Assembly (NCBI GenBank): GCA_946184195.1
Contig: CAMHEP010000074.1
Coordinates: forward strand, 1 to 7,495
Length of the DNA: 7,495 nucleotides
Source: an uncultured Bacteroidales bacterium
Lineage (GTDB): Bacteria > Bacteroidota > Bacteroidia > Bacteroidales > Paludibacteraceae
Direction of reading: 5' to 3'
Shown: positions 6,809-7,495 of the stretch, in pieces
How positions within the stretch are numbered: the stretch's first letter is position 1
Layout: each line of letters opens with the position of its first letter
Notes under the pieces: model-generated
The model's database searches: none
What the model was told of the DNA's origin: nothing
Seen by the model: only the letters and a program-made list of their open reading frames with translations
Translations under genes and position numbers: made by a program

Positions 6809-7495
6809 TATAACTTCTCTGCCAACATTTGATAGTATTTAGGAGAAACAGGAATAGGTTTGGTATCCGGGACATCCAATTCCGCAGTAATAGAGCCTTG
6901 TTTATCGCTGCGGAGCGCTTTGACATGTAGAGGATTGATATAGTAGCTACGTTGGCAACGCACAAAAGCATGCTTCTCCATAAGTGGTTCAAGCGAAAGC
7001 ATGGATGCACGCAAAGAATACTCCTTCATTTTATCTCCGTCCACATAGCGTATCAACACATAGTTTTCGCGACTCTCCACATAGAGCACCGCCTTAGGCG
7101 AAACAATAAGTCTAAGACGTTTAGTCGCATCCACAAAACGCATCAGACTATCATCCACACTATCCTCGTGTTCCGCAGCGACAGACCAGCCAAGCGAAAA
7201 CCCCAAGATAATATATGGATAAACAAAAATAAGCAGTAACCAGCCGAAACACCACCCCGCTACCGTATAATAATTATATTCCCCATGATACATTAGGGTC
7301 ATATAAAGTGCTGAGAATAGACTGGAAGCCACCAGTTCTCCGGCATGCCAACCTACAAACTCCAGCACATTAAGTTCCATACGTCCACGCACCACAAAGA
7401 GAAGCATGCGCGAAATGAACACAACGCCGAACAAGATACATGTCAGAATCGTAACATTGAAAACCAATCTATCGGCTCCCATTGCCATAAAATCT
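6808..7495 (-). CDS. Membrane-anchored LytTR DNA-binding regulator (5' partial)
   Basis: The minus-strand frame ends at TAG (6808-6810) and stays open to the right edge, so the gene probably begins outside the window. The ATG at 7488 gives 226 residues, but codons for Asp-Phe precede it and related Bacteroidales proteins usually have another N-terminal membrane segment. Counting from that Met, hydrophobic helices lie at about 9-34, 43-66 and 72-99. A LytTR domain follows from about 124, with LYVESRENYVLIRYVDG (135-151), FVRCQRSYYINPLHVKAL (175-192) and PVSPKYYQML (213-222). LytTR domains bind DNA as dimers on direct repeats. No receiver domain is present, so it would act as a one-component or membrane-controlled regulator rather than a classical response regulator. 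Its targets are unknown; a partner kinase might lie upstream, outside the window. It converges on the DUF4139 gene. Confidence 0.85.
   Translation of the reverse strand, partial: DFMAMGADRLVFNVTILTCILFGVVFISRMLLFVVRGRMELNVLEFVGWHAGELVASSLFSALYMTLMYHGEYNYYTVAGWCFGWLLLIFVYPYIILGFSLGWSVAAEHEDSVDDSLMRFVDATKRLRLIVSPKAVLYVESRENYVLIRYVDGDKMKEYSLRASMLSLEPLMEKHAFVRCQRSYYINPLHVKALRSDKQGSITAELDVPDTKPIPVSPKYYQMLAEKL

Noticed and set aside
6636..6842. Small plus-strand open frames running through the intergenic gap, the 11-bp repeats and the terminator
   Set aside because: They read through repeats and a terminator hairpin, giving low-complexity Pro/Arg/Thr peptides with no family resemblance.
6952..7239. 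Plus-strand open frame opposite the LytTR gene
   Set aside because: The minus-strand LytTR domain is clear; the opposite frame has no recognisable features.

Overview
The window looks like ordinary chromosomal DNA from a member of the order Bacteroidales (phylum Bacteroidota). The evidence is the pairing of a SusC-like TonB-dependent receptor barrel with a DUF5689 lipoprotein, a membrane-anchored LytTR regulator, a DUF4139 protein, and start sites that mostly lack a Shine-Dalgarno sequence. I cannot name the genus. I see no tRNA, rRNA, CRISPR array, insertion sequence or phage gene.

Layout. Five genes run left to right with almost no space between them (1-6654): (1) the C-terminal barrel of a TonB-dependent outer-membrane receptor, cut by the left edge; (2) a DUF5689 lipoprotein 17 nt downstream, with a strong Shine-Dalgarno sequence; (3) a four-helix CvpA-family inner-membrane protein 11 nt further on; (4) a fused protein carrying HPPK (FolK, folate pathway) at its N-terminus and a HAD-family phosphatase-like domain at its C-terminus, whose start overlaps the CvpA gene by 41 nt out of frame; (5) a secreted DUF4140/DUF4139 (MuiA-like) protein 13 nt later. 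A 153-bp gap (6655-6807) then holds an 11-bp-period repeat cluster and a hairpin that can terminate transcription from both sides. A membrane LytTR-type regulator on the minus strand converges on it and runs off the right edge.

How the genes may work together. The receptor and lipoprotein are most likely one outer-membrane uptake or binding unit. The CvpA, HPPK-HAD and DUF4139 genes are housekeeping or envelope genes that may only share a transcript with it. The most interesting points are the HPPK-HAD fusion, which suggests a candidate for the poorly assigned phosphatase step of folate synthesis, and a strong terminator-shaped hairpin inside the folK coding sequence, 38 nt after the CvpA stop codon. 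That hairpin could end the upstream transcript or attenuate the downstream genes. Both functional readings are inference; the fusion and the hairpin themselves are visible in the sequence.
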